Positions 44,804 to 52,799 of a DNA stretch of 64,000 bases are shown one piece after another. The position numbers and the translations under genes were made by a program. The notes beneath the pieces were generated by a model that was not told the DNA's origin, ran no database searches, and saw nothing but the letters and a program-made list of their open reading frames with translations. Position 1 is the stretch's first letter, and the number at the start of each line of letters is the position of its first letter. Source of the DNA: Arthrobacter sp. Leaf69 (lineage in GTDB: Bacteria; Actinomycetota; Actinomycetes; Actinomycetales; Micrococcaceae); NCBI RefSeq assembly GCF_001422645.1, contig NZ_LMLR01000017.1, positions 1-64,000 on the forward strand. The letters are read 5' to 3'.

Positions 44804-46030
44804 ATGACATTCCACACCCTCAACGAACTGATCGCTGATGGTGTCCGCGGGCGGTACGTTCTGGTCAGAAGTGACCTGAACGTGCCGCTCGACGGCTCTA
44901 CAGTGACTGACGACGGCCGCATCAAGGCCTCCCTGCCAGTGCTGGCGAAGCTCACGGACGCCGGTGCCCGCGTGCTGGTCACAGCACACCTTGGCCGCCC
45001 GAAGGGCGCCCCTGAAGACAAGTACTCGCTCAAGCCCGCCGCGTCGCGGCTGGCGGAGCTTGCCTCGTTCAAGGTCTCCCTCGCCGAAGACACGGTCGGC
45101 GAGTCCGCCAAGGAACTGGCCGCCGCGCTGCAGGACGGTGAAGTCCTCATCCTCGAAAACGTCCGCTTCGACGCCCGGGAAACATCCAAGGACGACGCCC
45201 AGCGCGGCGCGTTCGCGGATGAGCTGGTTTCCCTGACCGGCAGCAACGGCGCCTTCGTGGATGACGCCTTCGGCGCCGTGCACCGCAAGCATGCCAGCGT
45301 GTACGACGTCGCCACGCGGCTGCCGTCCTATCAGGGCGATCTGGTGCGCACCGAGGTCGAGGTGCTGCGGAAGCTCACCACCGACACGCAGCGCCCCTAC
45401 GTTGTGGTGCTGGGCGGTTCCAAGGTCTCCGACAAGCTCGCGGTGATCGACAACCTCATCGGCAAGGCAGACACCATCCTGGTGGGCGGCGGCATGCTGT
45501 TCACCTTCCTCGCAGCCGCCGGCCACAAGGTGGCGGGCAGCCTGCTGGAAGAGGACCAGATCCCCGTTGTCCAGGACTACCTCAAGCGCGCCGCGGACGC
45601 CGGGACTGAATTCGTGGTTCCCACCGACGTCGTCGTGGCCAGCAAGTTCGCCGCCGACGCCGACCACGAAACGGTGCGTGCCGACGCGATCGAAGGCAGC
45701 AGCTTCGGAAGCCAGGGCATCGGCCTGGACATCGGTCCGGAGTCGGCCGCTGCCTTCGCGGACCGGATCAAGGGCGCCAAGACGGTGTTCTGGAACGGCC
45801 CCATGGGCGTCTTTGAGTTCGCGGCGTTCGCCGCCGGCACCCGGGCCATCGCGCAGGCGCTCACCGAAACAGCGGCTTTCACCGTTGTGGGCGGCGGCGA
45901 CTCCGCCGCAGCGGTCCGGACCCTCGGCTTCGCCGACGACCAGTTCGGGCACATTTCCACCGGCGGCGGGGCCAGCCTCGAGTACCTCGAAGGCAAGGAA
46001 CTCCCCGGCCTGAGCGTCCTGGACCGGTAG
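44804..46030 (+). CDS. pgk: Phosphoglycerate kinase
   Basis: The 408-residue enzyme makes ATP from 1,3-bisphosphoglycerate. Motifs include RSDLNVPL near residues 22-29, HLGRPKG, VVLGGSKVSDKLAVIDNLI in the hinge region and VVGGGDSAAAV near the end, which binds nucleotide. ATG 44804 is ten bases after gap. TAGGGT (44791-44796) lies seven bases before the ATG, so an internal leaderless promoter is possible besides read-through from gap. A strong terminator-like hairpin separates it from tpiA. Confidence 0.97.
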   Translation: MTFHTLNELIADGVRGRYVLVRSDLNVPLDGSTVTDDGRIKASLPVLAKLTDAGARVLVTAHLGRPKGAPEDKYSLKPAASRLAELASFKVSLAEDTVGESAKELAAALQDGEVLILENVRFDARETSKDDAQRGAFADELVSLTGSNGAFVDDAFGAVHRKHASVYDVATRLPSYQGDLVRTEVEVLRKLTTDTQRPYVVVLGGSKVSDKLAVIDNLIGKADTILVGGGMLFTFLAAAGHKVAGSLLEEDQIPVVQDYLKRAADAGTEFVVPTDVVVASKFAADADHETVRADAIEGSSFGSQGIGLDIGPESAAAFADRIKGAKTVFWNGPMGVFEFAAFAAGTRAIAQALTETAAFTVVGGGDSAAAVRTLGFADDQFGHISTGGGASLEYLEGKELPGLSVLDR

Positions 46031-46037
46031 ATACCTC

Positions 46038-46082
46038 CAGCCGGCAGGGCGCCCGGTTCCACCACGGGCGCCCTGCCGGCTG
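46038..46082 (+). terminator. Strong hairpin between pgk and tpiA
   Basis: A perfect 18-base stem (46038-46055 with 46065-46082) with a nine-base loop and a following TTTC lies seven bases after the pgk stop. It looks like an intrinsic terminator or attenuator inside the glycolytic operon. Confidence 0.8.
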
Positions 46083-46112
46083 TTTCACTGCTACGAACTT
46101 TTTGGAGACCAC

Positions 46113-46928
46113 GTGACTACGTCAACCAACGGCAAATTCGACCGCACGCCCTTCATTGCGGGCAACTGGAAGATGAACATGGACCACGTCCAAGGCATCA
46201 CCCTCCTGCAGAAACTGGCCTGGACCCTGTCCGACGCCAAGCACGACTACAGTCGGGCGGAGGTGGCCGTCTTCCCGCCGTTCACCGATCTCCGCGGCGT
46301 CCAGACCCTGGTCCAGGGCGATGAACTGAAGATCGTCTACGGCGGCCAGGACCTCTCCCAGTTCGATTCGGGTGCCTACACGGGCGACATCTCCGGGCAG
46401 TTCCTCGCCAAGCTCGGCTGCAGCTACGTCCTGGTCGGCCACAGCGAACGCCGCACCATCCATCACGAGTCGGACGACGTGCTGAACGCCAAGACGAAGG
46501 CCGCCTTCCGGCACGGCATCACTCCGGTGCTGTGCGTCGGAGAAGGCCTGGAAATCCGCCAGGCGGGCACCCATGTGGATCACACGCTCGCCCAGCTACG
46601 TGCCGGCGTCGAGGGCCTCACAGCTGAGCAGGCTGCCGAACTCGTCGTCGCCTATGAGCCCGTGTGGGCCATCGGAACCGGCGAAGTCGCCGGCCCGGAG
46701 GACGCCCAGGAAATGTGCGCCGCCATCCGTGCCGAGCTCTCCACTCTCTTCGGCGCGGACGTCGCCGGCAAGACCCGCCTCCTCTACGGCGGTTCGGTCA
46801 AGGCCAACAACGCGGCGTCGATTCTCAAGGAACGCGACGTGGACGGATTGCTTGTCGGAGGTGCCAGCCTGGACGCCGCCGAGTTTGCTAATATTGTCAG
46901 GTTCGAGAGTCACCTGCTGACGGATTAG
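46113..46928 (+). CDS. tpiA: Triosephosphate isomerase
   Basis: The 271-residue enzyme interconverts the triose phosphates. Catalytic motifs are visible: Lys in GNWKMN near residues 15-20, His in VGHSERR near residue 108 and Glu in YEPVWAIGTG near residue 181. Length is slightly above the family mean because of a short N-terminal extension. GTG 46113 follows TTTGGAGACC. The gene lies 49 bases before secG; a strong hairpin separates it from pgk. Confidence 0.97.
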   Translation: MTTSTNGKFDRTPFIAGNWKMNMDHVQGITLLQKLAWTLSDAKHDYSRAEVAVFPPFTDLRGVQTLVQGDELKIVYGGQDLSQFDSGAYTGDISGQFLAKLGCSYVLVGHSERRTIHHESDDVLNAKTKAAFRHGITPVLCVGEGLEIRQAGTHVDHTLAQLRAGVEGLTAEQAAELVVAYEPVWAIGTGEVAGPEDAQEMCAAIRAELSTLFGADVAGKTRLLYGGSVKANNAASILKERDVDGLLVGGASLDAAEFANIVRFESHLLTD

Positions 46929-46977
46929 TCCGGACACTGTCGTGGCCCCCGCAATCCAAATCTTCTGAAAGGCCGTC

Positions 46978-47235
46978 GTGGACGTTCTTCATGTCATTCT
47001 GCAGGTTCTCCTTGGGATCACCAGCCTCCTGCTGACCTTGCTCATTCTGCTCCACAAGGGCCGTGGTGGCGGACTGTCCGACATGTTCGGCGGCGGCATG
47101 AGCTCCGGACTCAGCTCCTCCGGTGTGGCCGAGCGCAACCTCAACCGCTTCACCATCATTCTCGGTGTCACCTGGGGCCTTGTGATCATCGGCCTTGGGC
47201 TGATCATGCGGTTCAGTGGCGGCGGAGACTCCTAG
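46978..47235 (+). CDS. secG: Preprotein translocase subunit SecG
   Basis: The 85-residue product has two membrane helices (about residues 4-24 and 58-78) joined by a Gly/Ser-rich loop with KGRGGGLSDMFGGG, the SecG signature. It assists the SecYEG channel. GTG 46978 follows GAAAGG. Placement between tpiA and rbpA is typical in actinobacteria. Confidence 0.93.
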   Translation: MDVLHVILQVLLGITSLLLTLLILLHKGRGGGLSDMFGGGMSSGLSSSGVAERNLNRFTIILGVTWGLVIIGLGLIMRFSGGGDS

Positions 47236-47281
47236 CCGTACCGTCTTTCAAAAACTTCATAACGGGTCCTTGTGGCCCTCC

Positions 47282-47362
47282 CGGCATCGGGAACTCCGAA
47301 CTACACTGTGGCTGACTGCACGCTCATTCCGTCCGCCAAGTAGCCAGGAGTTCCCGATGCTG
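47282..47362 (+). promoter_or_regulatory. Inverted repeat that could mask the rbpA start
   Basis: The 13-base arm CATCGGGAACTCC (47285-47297) is the exact complement of 47347-47359, which holds the rbpA ribosome-binding site GGAG and its ATG (47357). Pairing can extend outward to 47282/47362 with one G-T pair. The loop is 49 bases and contains a possible -10, TACACT at 47302-47307. Read-through mRNA would carry both arms; mRNA starting after the -10 would carry only one. Confidence 0.6.
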
Positions 47363-47737
47363 CATTCCGCCTCCGGTTTCCGGGGCATCCGAGTAGGAGC
47401 CACCGAAGGGGCCGCGCCGCGCCACGAACCGCTCGACGGCGGCGCTGTCCGCACCCCGCGTATCCGCATCATCTACCTCTGCGGCAAGGGCCATGAGACC
47501 ACGCTGGTGTTCGCCCAACTGCCCGACGACCAGATCCCCGGCGTCTGGGACTGCCGCCGCTGCGGCGGGACGGCCACCCGGGACGAGGCGCAGTTCGCCC
47601 TCGAGGACACGCCGGCGGACGGCTTCAAGAGCCACCTCGAATACGTTAAAGAACGGCGCTCCAGCCAGGACGCCGAAGACGTGCTGGCCGGAGCGCTCGA
47701 GAGGCTGCGGGCCCGCCGGGGCCTCCCGGAGGGATAG
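47357..47737 (+). CDS. rbpA: RNA polymerase-binding protein RbpA
   Basis: The 126-residue actinobacterial protein binds the principal sigma factor and helps RNA polymerase open promoters. It has the RbpA core: RIRIIYLCGKGHETTLVFA near residues 36-54, PGVWDCRRCGGTA near residues 62-74 with the paired cysteines, and the helical sigma-interacting segment KSHLEYVKERRS. ATG 47357 follows AGGAG seven bases upstream. Its last codons lie in a 13-bp tandem repeat that runs on past the stop. Confidence 0.94.
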   Translation: MLHSASGFRGIRVGATEGAAPRHEPLDGGAVRTPRIRIIYLCGKGHETTLVFAQLPDDQIPGVWDCRRCGGTATRDEAQFALEDTPADGFKSHLEYVKERRSSQDAEDVLAGALERLRARRGLPEG

Positions 47738-47818
47738 CCCGGAGGGATAGCCCAGAGGGATAGCCCAGCGGGATAGCCCAGCGGGATAGCGCAGCGGGAT
47801 AACGCGGAAAGATAACGC
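47728..47818. repeat. Seven tandem copies of a 13-bp unit
   Basis: The unit GGAGGGATAGCCC and its variants (AGCGGGATAGCCC, AGCGGGATAACGC) repeat every 13 bases from 47728 to 47818. The rbpA stop TAG (47735-47737) is part of the first unit. Confidence 0.85.
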
Positions 47819-47847
47819 AGCGGCTAGGAGAAGACAGCCGTTCCCGC

Positions 47848-48654
47848 TCAGCCCTTCCGGACCAGTTGTTCCGGCACCCGGGCAGCGGCGTTTTCGTCAA
47901 TCAGCCAGAGTGTTTCGTTCCGGCCGCGCGGGCCGGCGGCCGGCACCTGCACCGGGTTGGCTCCCGCGAGGGCCAGGCCCACAGCCCCAGCCTTGTCCTC
48001 GCCGGCCACGACCATCCAGATTTCCGACGCCGTGTTGATGGCCGGCAGCGTGAGGGAGATCCGCAGCGGCGGGGGTTTGGGGGAGTTGCGGACCCCCACA
48101 ACGGAGAGTTCCTTCTCCCGGATCCCGGCCTGCTCGGGGAAGAGCGACGCGACGTGCGCGTCGGGCCCGACGCCGAGCAGGACGATGTCGAAGCGGGGCA
48201 GGGCGGCCGGGTGCTCCGGGCGGTCATCGGACATGTCCGCAGCGTGTTCCGCGGCTGCCGCGTCACGGAGCCTCGCGGCATAGTCCGCGGCCGCGTCTTC
48301 GGGTGCACCAAACTCGTCAGCGGACCCGGGGACATGAATCCGTGCAGGGTCGGCCGGGATACGTGAGAGGAGCGCCTCGTGGGCCTGGCGGGCGTTGCGT
48401 TCCGGGTCGTCGGCTGCAACGAAGCGCTCATCGCCCCACCAGAAGTTGACCTTGGACCAGTCGACAGCGGAGAACGCCGGTGATTCGGCGACGGCCTTGA
48501 GCGAGCCGATGCCCATCGACCCTCCGGTAAGTACCACCGTCGCCTCGCCGTATTTGTCCTGGATGTCCACCAGCTTGGTGATCAGGCGGGCCGCGATGGC
48601 AGCCATGAGGACGGTCGAGTCGGGATGGATGCTTACTCTGGGGTCAGCGCTCAC
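47848..48654 (-). CDS. pgl: 6-phosphogluconolactonase
   Basis: The 268-residue product of the DevB type hydrolyses 6-phosphogluconolactone, the second step of the oxidative pentose phosphate pathway. It shows VVLTGGSMGIGSLKAV near residues 40-55, NFWWGDERFVAADDPERN and LLGVGPDAHVASLFPE. GTG 48654 is preferred because AAGGAG stands 11 bases upstream; the GTG at 48666 would sit on that site. It overlaps the end of opcA by 11 bases. It is the last gene of the operon. Confidence 0.92.
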   Translation of the reverse strand: MSADPRVSIHPDSTVLMAAIAARLITKLVDIQDKYGEATVVLTGGSMGIGSLKAVAESPAFSAVDWSKVNFWWGDERFVAADDPERNARQAHEALLSRIPADPARIHVPGSADEFGAPEDAAADYAARLRDAAAAEHAADMSDDRPEHPAALPRFDIVLLGVGPDAHVASLFPEQAGIREKELSVVGVRNSPKPPPLRISLTLPAINTASEIWMVVAGEDKAGAVGLALAGANPVQVPAAGPRGRNETLWLIDENAAARVPEQLVRKG

Positions 48655-49585
48655 TGGGACGGACACTCCTTAGATTGGTACGTGGCAGTCCAATAGTAAT
48701 CACTTCGCCGAACACTTCGTCCGGATCGAGCCGGCGGAGCTCTTCGGCGAGGCAGTCCTTCAGGCTGCGGCGCGGCAGGGAGATGCGCTGGACGGGCTGG
48801 CCGGGCTGGGTCAGCTCCGCCACGGTGAGGCCGGGCCGGAAGAGCTGGACGTCGCCGGCCGTCCGGGTGAGCCGCACGCGCCGGATCCCGGTCCCTGCGG
48901 GGTCAGCGACGATCGTGACCGGCGCGTCGAGCGCCAGCGTGAGCCAGGCCGCGAGCAGGATGGTGCTGGGGGAGTCCGAGGCGCCTTCGACGGCGACGGC
49001 GGTGACGGGCGAGCCGTCCACCTGGTCCAGGACCGCTGCCAGCTGGATCCGCCAGTTGGTCAGGCGGGTCCAGGCGAGGTCCGTGTCGCCGGCCTTGTAG
49101 GTGCGGCGGATGTTTTCCAGCGCCCCTTGCGGGTCGGCCTCGTTGGCCGAGTCGGTGATCCGCCGGTGCGCGATCCGCCCGATCGACGTCTCGCAGGCGT
49201 TCTTGGGCGCACCATGGGGCCACCAGGCCACGATCGGCGCGTCCGGCAGCAGCAGGGCCGCGACGAGGGATTCGCTTTCCTCCGCGAGTTCACCGTAGCC
49301 GCGGAGCAGGATGACCTCGGACGCCCCGGCGTCGCCGCCCACCCGGATCTGCGCGTCGAGCCGGGTCGGGGCGCTGGCCCCGGCGTCGGCGAGGACGATG
49401 ATCCGGCAGGGGTGCTCGCGGCTGGCCTCGTTGGCGGCCTCGATGGCTTCCTCTTCGAGGCCGGACTTGGTGACGACCACGAGGGTCAGCACCCGGCCCA
49501 GGGCAATCACGCCGCCCTGCTCGCGCAGCGCCATGATCTTCTTGGAGATCTTGGAGGTGGTGGTATCGGGAAGATCTACGATCAT
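48644..49585 (-). CDS. opcA: Glucose-6-phosphate dehydrogenase assembly protein OpcA
   Basis: The 313-residue product has the OpcA pattern: MIVDLPDTTTSKISKKI at the start, VAWWPHGAPKNAC in the middle and a C-terminal SLKDCLAEELRRLDPDEVFGE. In actinobacteria and cyanobacteria it assists assembly or activation of glucose-6-phosphate dehydrogenase. It overlaps zwf by four bases (ATGA) and pgl by 11 bases, so all three should be made together. Confidence 0.93.
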   Translation of the reverse strand: MIVDLPDTTTSKISKKIMALREQGGVIALGRVLTLVVVTKSGLEEEAIEAANEASREHPCRIIVLADAGASAPTRLDAQIRVGGDAGASEVILLRGYGELAEESESLVAALLLPDAPIVAWWPHGAPKNACETSIGRIAHRRITDSANEADPQGALENIRRTYKAGDTDLAWTRLTNWRIQLAAVLDQVDGSPVTAVAVEGASDSPSTILLAAWLTLALDAPVTIVADPAGTGIRRVRLTRTAGDVQLFRPGLTVAELTQPGQPVQRISLPRRSLKDCLAEELRRLDPDEVFGEVITIGLPRTNLRSVRPSER

Positions 49586-51144
49586 GGCCTTCTCCAGGTT
49601 CGTCCGTCACGGGCAAGCAACTCGTCGGCGGAGGCGGGCCCCCAGCTTCCGGGTACGTATGGCTCGGGCTGTTCATTGAGGCTGGCCCAGTACTCCTCGA
49701 ACGGATCCAGGATCTTCCAGGACAGCTCCACCTCGGCGTGCCGGGGGAACAGCGGCGGCTCTCCCAGGAGCACATCGAGGATGAGTCGTTCGTAGGCCTC
49801 AGGGCTGGACTCCGTGAAGGAGTGCCCATAGCCGAAGTCCATGGTCACGTCACGGACCTCCATCTGCGTGCCGGGAACCTTGGACCCGAAGCGGATGGTG
49901 GCGCCTTCATCGGGCTGGACCCGGATCACCACGGCGTTCTGGCCGAAGTCGTCCTCGCCGTGGTCGGTGAAGAGCAGGTTGGGGGCGCGTTTGAGCACCA
50001 CCGCGATCTCGGTCACCCGGCGGCCCAGCCGTTTGCCGGCGCGCAGGTAGAACGGCACCCCGGACCAGCGGCGGGTGTTGATGTCGACCCGGATCGCGGC
50101 GAACGTCTCCGTCTTCGAATCGGCGGGGATGCCGTCCTCCTCCAGGTATCCCACGACCTTTTCGCCGCCCTGCCAGCCGCCGGTGAACTGCCCGCGGGCC
50201 GAGTGGGTGGAGAGATCATCGGGGAGCCGTACGGCGGCGAGGACCTTTTCCTTCTCGGCCCGGAGGTCATCGGCGTTGAAGGAAATTGGCTCCTCCATGG
50301 CGGTCAGCGCCAGGAGCTGCAGCAGGTGGTTCTGGATGACGTCGCGGGCCGCGCCCACGCCGTCGTAATACCCCGCCCGGCCGCCGGTGCCGATGTCCTC
50401 GGCCATGGTGATCTGGACATGGTCAACGTAATTTGCGTTCCAGAGCGGCTCAAAGAGCTGGTTGGCGAAGCGCAGCGCCAGGATGTTCTGCACCGTTTCT
50501 TTGCCGAGGTAGTGGTCGATCCGGAACACGGCGTCCTGCGGGAAGACCGATTCCACGATGTCGTTGAGCTGGCGCGCGGACTCGAGGTCGTGGCCGAAGG
50601 GCTTCTCAATGACCACGCGCCGCCACTTGTCGCCCTCGGCCTGGGCCAGGCCGTGCTTGGACAGCTGCCGGCAGACCAGCTCGAACGCGTTCGGCGGGAT
50701 GGACAGGTAGAACGCGTGGTTGCCGCGTGTTCCCCGCTGCTCATCGAGTTCGTCGATCGTTTCGGACAGCCGCTTGAAGGCGTCGTCGTCGTCGAACTCG
50801 CCCTGCACGAAGCGGATGCCCTTCGCGAGCTGCTCCCACACCGTTTCATCAAACGGAGTGCGGGCGTAGGTCTTGACGGCCTCCTTCACCTCGGCCGCGA
50901 AGTCCTCGTTGTCCCACTCCCGGCGGGCGAAGCCCACCAGGGCAAAGCTCGGCGGCAGCAGCCCGCGGTTAGCCAGGTCGTACACGGCCGGCATGAGTTT
51001 CTTGCGTGCGAGGTCCCCCGTGACCCCGAACAGGACCAGTGACGACGGTCCCGCAATACGGTTCAGGCGCCGGTCACGGGGGTCCCGGAGCGGATTGCGC
51101 CCCCGGCCGGCCGTGTTCCTGCCGCCGTTGAGTTTTTCTGGCAT
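49582..51144 (-). CDS. zwf: Glucose-6-phosphate 1-dehydrogenase
   Basis: The 520-residue enzyme oxidises glucose-6-phosphate to the lactone while making NADPH. It has the nucleotide-binding motif FGVTGDLARKKLMPA near residues 38-52 and the active-site signature RIDHYLGKETVQN near residues 208-220, with the EKPFGHD motif before it. Length is normal. The end overlaps opcA. It is 15 bases downstream of pgi on the minus strand. Confidence 0.97.
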   Translation of the reverse strand: MPEKLNGGRNTAGRGRNPLRDPRDRRLNRIAGPSSLVLFGVTGDLARKKLMPAVYDLANRGLLPPSFALVGFARREWDNEDFAAEVKEAVKTYARTPFDETVWEQLAKGIRFVQGEFDDDDAFKRLSETIDELDEQRGTRGNHAFYLSIPPNAFELVCRQLSKHGLAQAEGDKWRRVVIEKPFGHDLESARQLNDIVESVFPQDAVFRIDHYLGKETVQNILALRFANQLFEPLWNANYVDHVQITMAEDIGTGGRAGYYDGVGAARDVIQNHLLQLLALTAMEEPISFNADDLRAEKEKVLAAVRLPDDLSTHSARGQFTGGWQGGEKVVGYLEEDGIPADSKTETFAAIRVDINTRRWSGVPFYLRAGKRLGRRVTEIAVVLKRAPNLLFTDHGEDDFGQNAVVIRVQPDEGATIRFGSKVPGTQMEVRDVTMDFGYGHSFTESSPEAYERLILDVLLGEPPLFPRHAEVELSWKILDPFEEYWASLNEQPEPYVPGSWGPASADELLARDGRTWRRP

Positions 51145-51159
51145 GGTTGCGTTGGTGCC

Positions 51160-52794
51160 TTAGCTTTCGGTGGAGGGAACAGCCTGGCCGGCCAGCGTGG
51201 CGACAAGGTCCTGCAGCTGGCGGACGCCGGCTGCCCGGTCCGTGAGGTGCAGGCGGAGGACCGGACGGCCGTGATCGGACAAGACCTGCGCGTCGCCGGC
51301 GGCCTGGGCCGAGATCAGCTCGCCGAAGCTGAAGGGACGGTCAGGGATGGCCAGGTCGGCGGCGGCCGCGGCCGTCACCTGCAGGAAGACGCCGATCGCG
51401 GGTCCGCCCTTGTGGAACTGCCCGGTGGAGTGGAGGAAGCGCGGGCCCCAGCCGAACGTCACCGGACGGCCGCTGACGGCTGCCAGCTGGTCCCGGACGC
51501 CTTCCAGCGGAGCGTACGCGAGCCGGTCGAAGTAGGCCTGGACACTCAGGTAGCTGTCCGGTCCGAGCTCGCCCAGCAAGGCGCTGACCGCCCCGGCCGC
51601 GGTGGTGGCGGAGCCAAGCCAGTCGCCGCCGCGGACCTCGATGGCGCCGTCGGTGAACGCTGCGGGCGTCGGTTCCGGCTGGGCGTCCAGCAGCCCGCGG
51701 GCGGCCACCTTGGCGGCCTCGACGTCGGGCTGGTCGTAGGGGTTGATGCCCAGCAGGCGCCCCGCTACAGCGGTGGCGAACTCCCACGTCATCATCTGGG
51801 TGGGCAGGCCGCCGGCGATCGCGACCTCGTTCTCGCCGAGTTCGACGTCGGCGTCCGCGGCGACGAGCCGGACCACCAGGACATCGGGGGCGCCCAGCGC
51901 GGCTTCCGGCGACGCCGGGCCGGCAACGACCGGGAGTACGCCGGTGCCGAGCTTGCCGGTGGATTCCGCGATGAGCTGTTCGGCCCAGTCGGCGAAGCCC
52001 TTGATGCCTGAGCCGTCCTCGGCGATGACAATTTTGTCGCGCAGCGGATTCGTGCCGCCCAGCGCCGCACCGAGGGCCAGGCCGATGTTCTCCTCGCCGT
52101 CCTCGTTGAGGACCTCGGCAGCCTCCTCCGCTTCGTCCAGGAACGCCTGGATGTCCACGCCGGCCAGGCCGCACGGCACCATCCCGAACGCGGTGAGCGC
52201 CGAGTAGCGGCCGCCGACATTGGGATCGGCGTTGAAGACGGCGCGGTACCCGGCCTCGCGGGCGGCCTTGTCCAGCGGTGAACCCGGATCGGTGACAATG
52301 ATGATCCGGCTCTTCGCATCGAGGCCGGCCTCGGTGAAGGCGTGCTCGAAGATCCGGCGCTGCGAGTCCGTCTCCAGGGTGGAGCCGGATTTCGAGGACA
52401 CCACGATCGCCGTTTCGGCCAGCCGGTCCGCGAGGGCGGCGGCGACCTGTTCCGGGTCCGTGCTGTCCAGCACGGTCAGCTCGACGCCGGCGGTTCCGGC
52501 GATGACCTCGGGGGCCAGTGAGGATCCGCCCATTCCGCACAAGACGATCCGGCTGACTCCGTCGGCCCGCAGGGCTTCACGGAGGGCGAGGATGTCCGCC
52601 ACGAGCGGCTGGGAGACTGTGGCCGCCTCGACCCACCCGAGCCGGACGGACGCTTCGGCCTCGGCGTCTGGGCCCCACAGGGTGGGGTCCTTGGCGAAGA
52701 TCCGGCTGGCGACCTTGTCCTCCAGCAGGGCGGGCAGGTGCTGTTCGTGGGCCAGGCGTGCGGCGCCCGTGGCGTCGTAGCTGAGAGTGGTCAT
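51160..52794 (-). CDS. pgi: Glucose-6-phosphate isomerase
   Basis: The 544-residue enzyme interconverts glucose-6-phosphate and fructose-6-phosphate. It shows the sugar-binding SIS motif SSKSGSTLETDSQ near residues 133-145, an early GMGGSSLAPEV and PNVGGRYSALTAFG. It belongs to the SIS-fold Pgi group found with the pentose phosphate operon in Arthrobacter relatives, divergent from the classical enzyme. Its place between tal and zwf links glycolysis and the oxidative pathway. A phosphomannose side activity is possible but not shown. Confidence 0.88.
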   Translation of the reverse strand: MTTLSYDATGAARLAHEQHLPALLEDKVASRIFAKDPTLWGPDAEAEASVRLGWVEAATVSQPLVADILALREALRADGVSRIVLCGMGGSSLAPEVIAGTAGVELTVLDSTDPEQVAAALADRLAETAIVVSSKSGSTLETDSQRRIFEHAFTEAGLDAKSRIIIVTDPGSPLDKAAREAGYRAVFNADPNVGGRYSALTAFGMVPCGLAGVDIQAFLDEAEEAAEVLNEDGEENIGLALGAALGGTNPLRDKIVIAEDGSGIKGFADWAEQLIAESTGKLGTGVLPVVAGPASPEAALGAPDVLVVRLVAADADVELGENEVAIAGGLPTQMMTWEFATAVAGRLLGINPYDQPDVEAAKVAARGLLDAQPEPTPAAFTDGAIEVRGGDWLGSATTAAGAVSALLGELGPDSYLSVQAYFDRLAYAPLEGVRDQLAAVSGRPVTFGWGPRFLHSTGQFHKGGPAIGVFLQVTAAAAADLAIPDRPFSFGELISAQAAGDAQVLSDHGRPVLRLHLTDRAAGVRQLQDLVATLAGQAVPSTES

Positions 52795-52799
52795 GGGGA

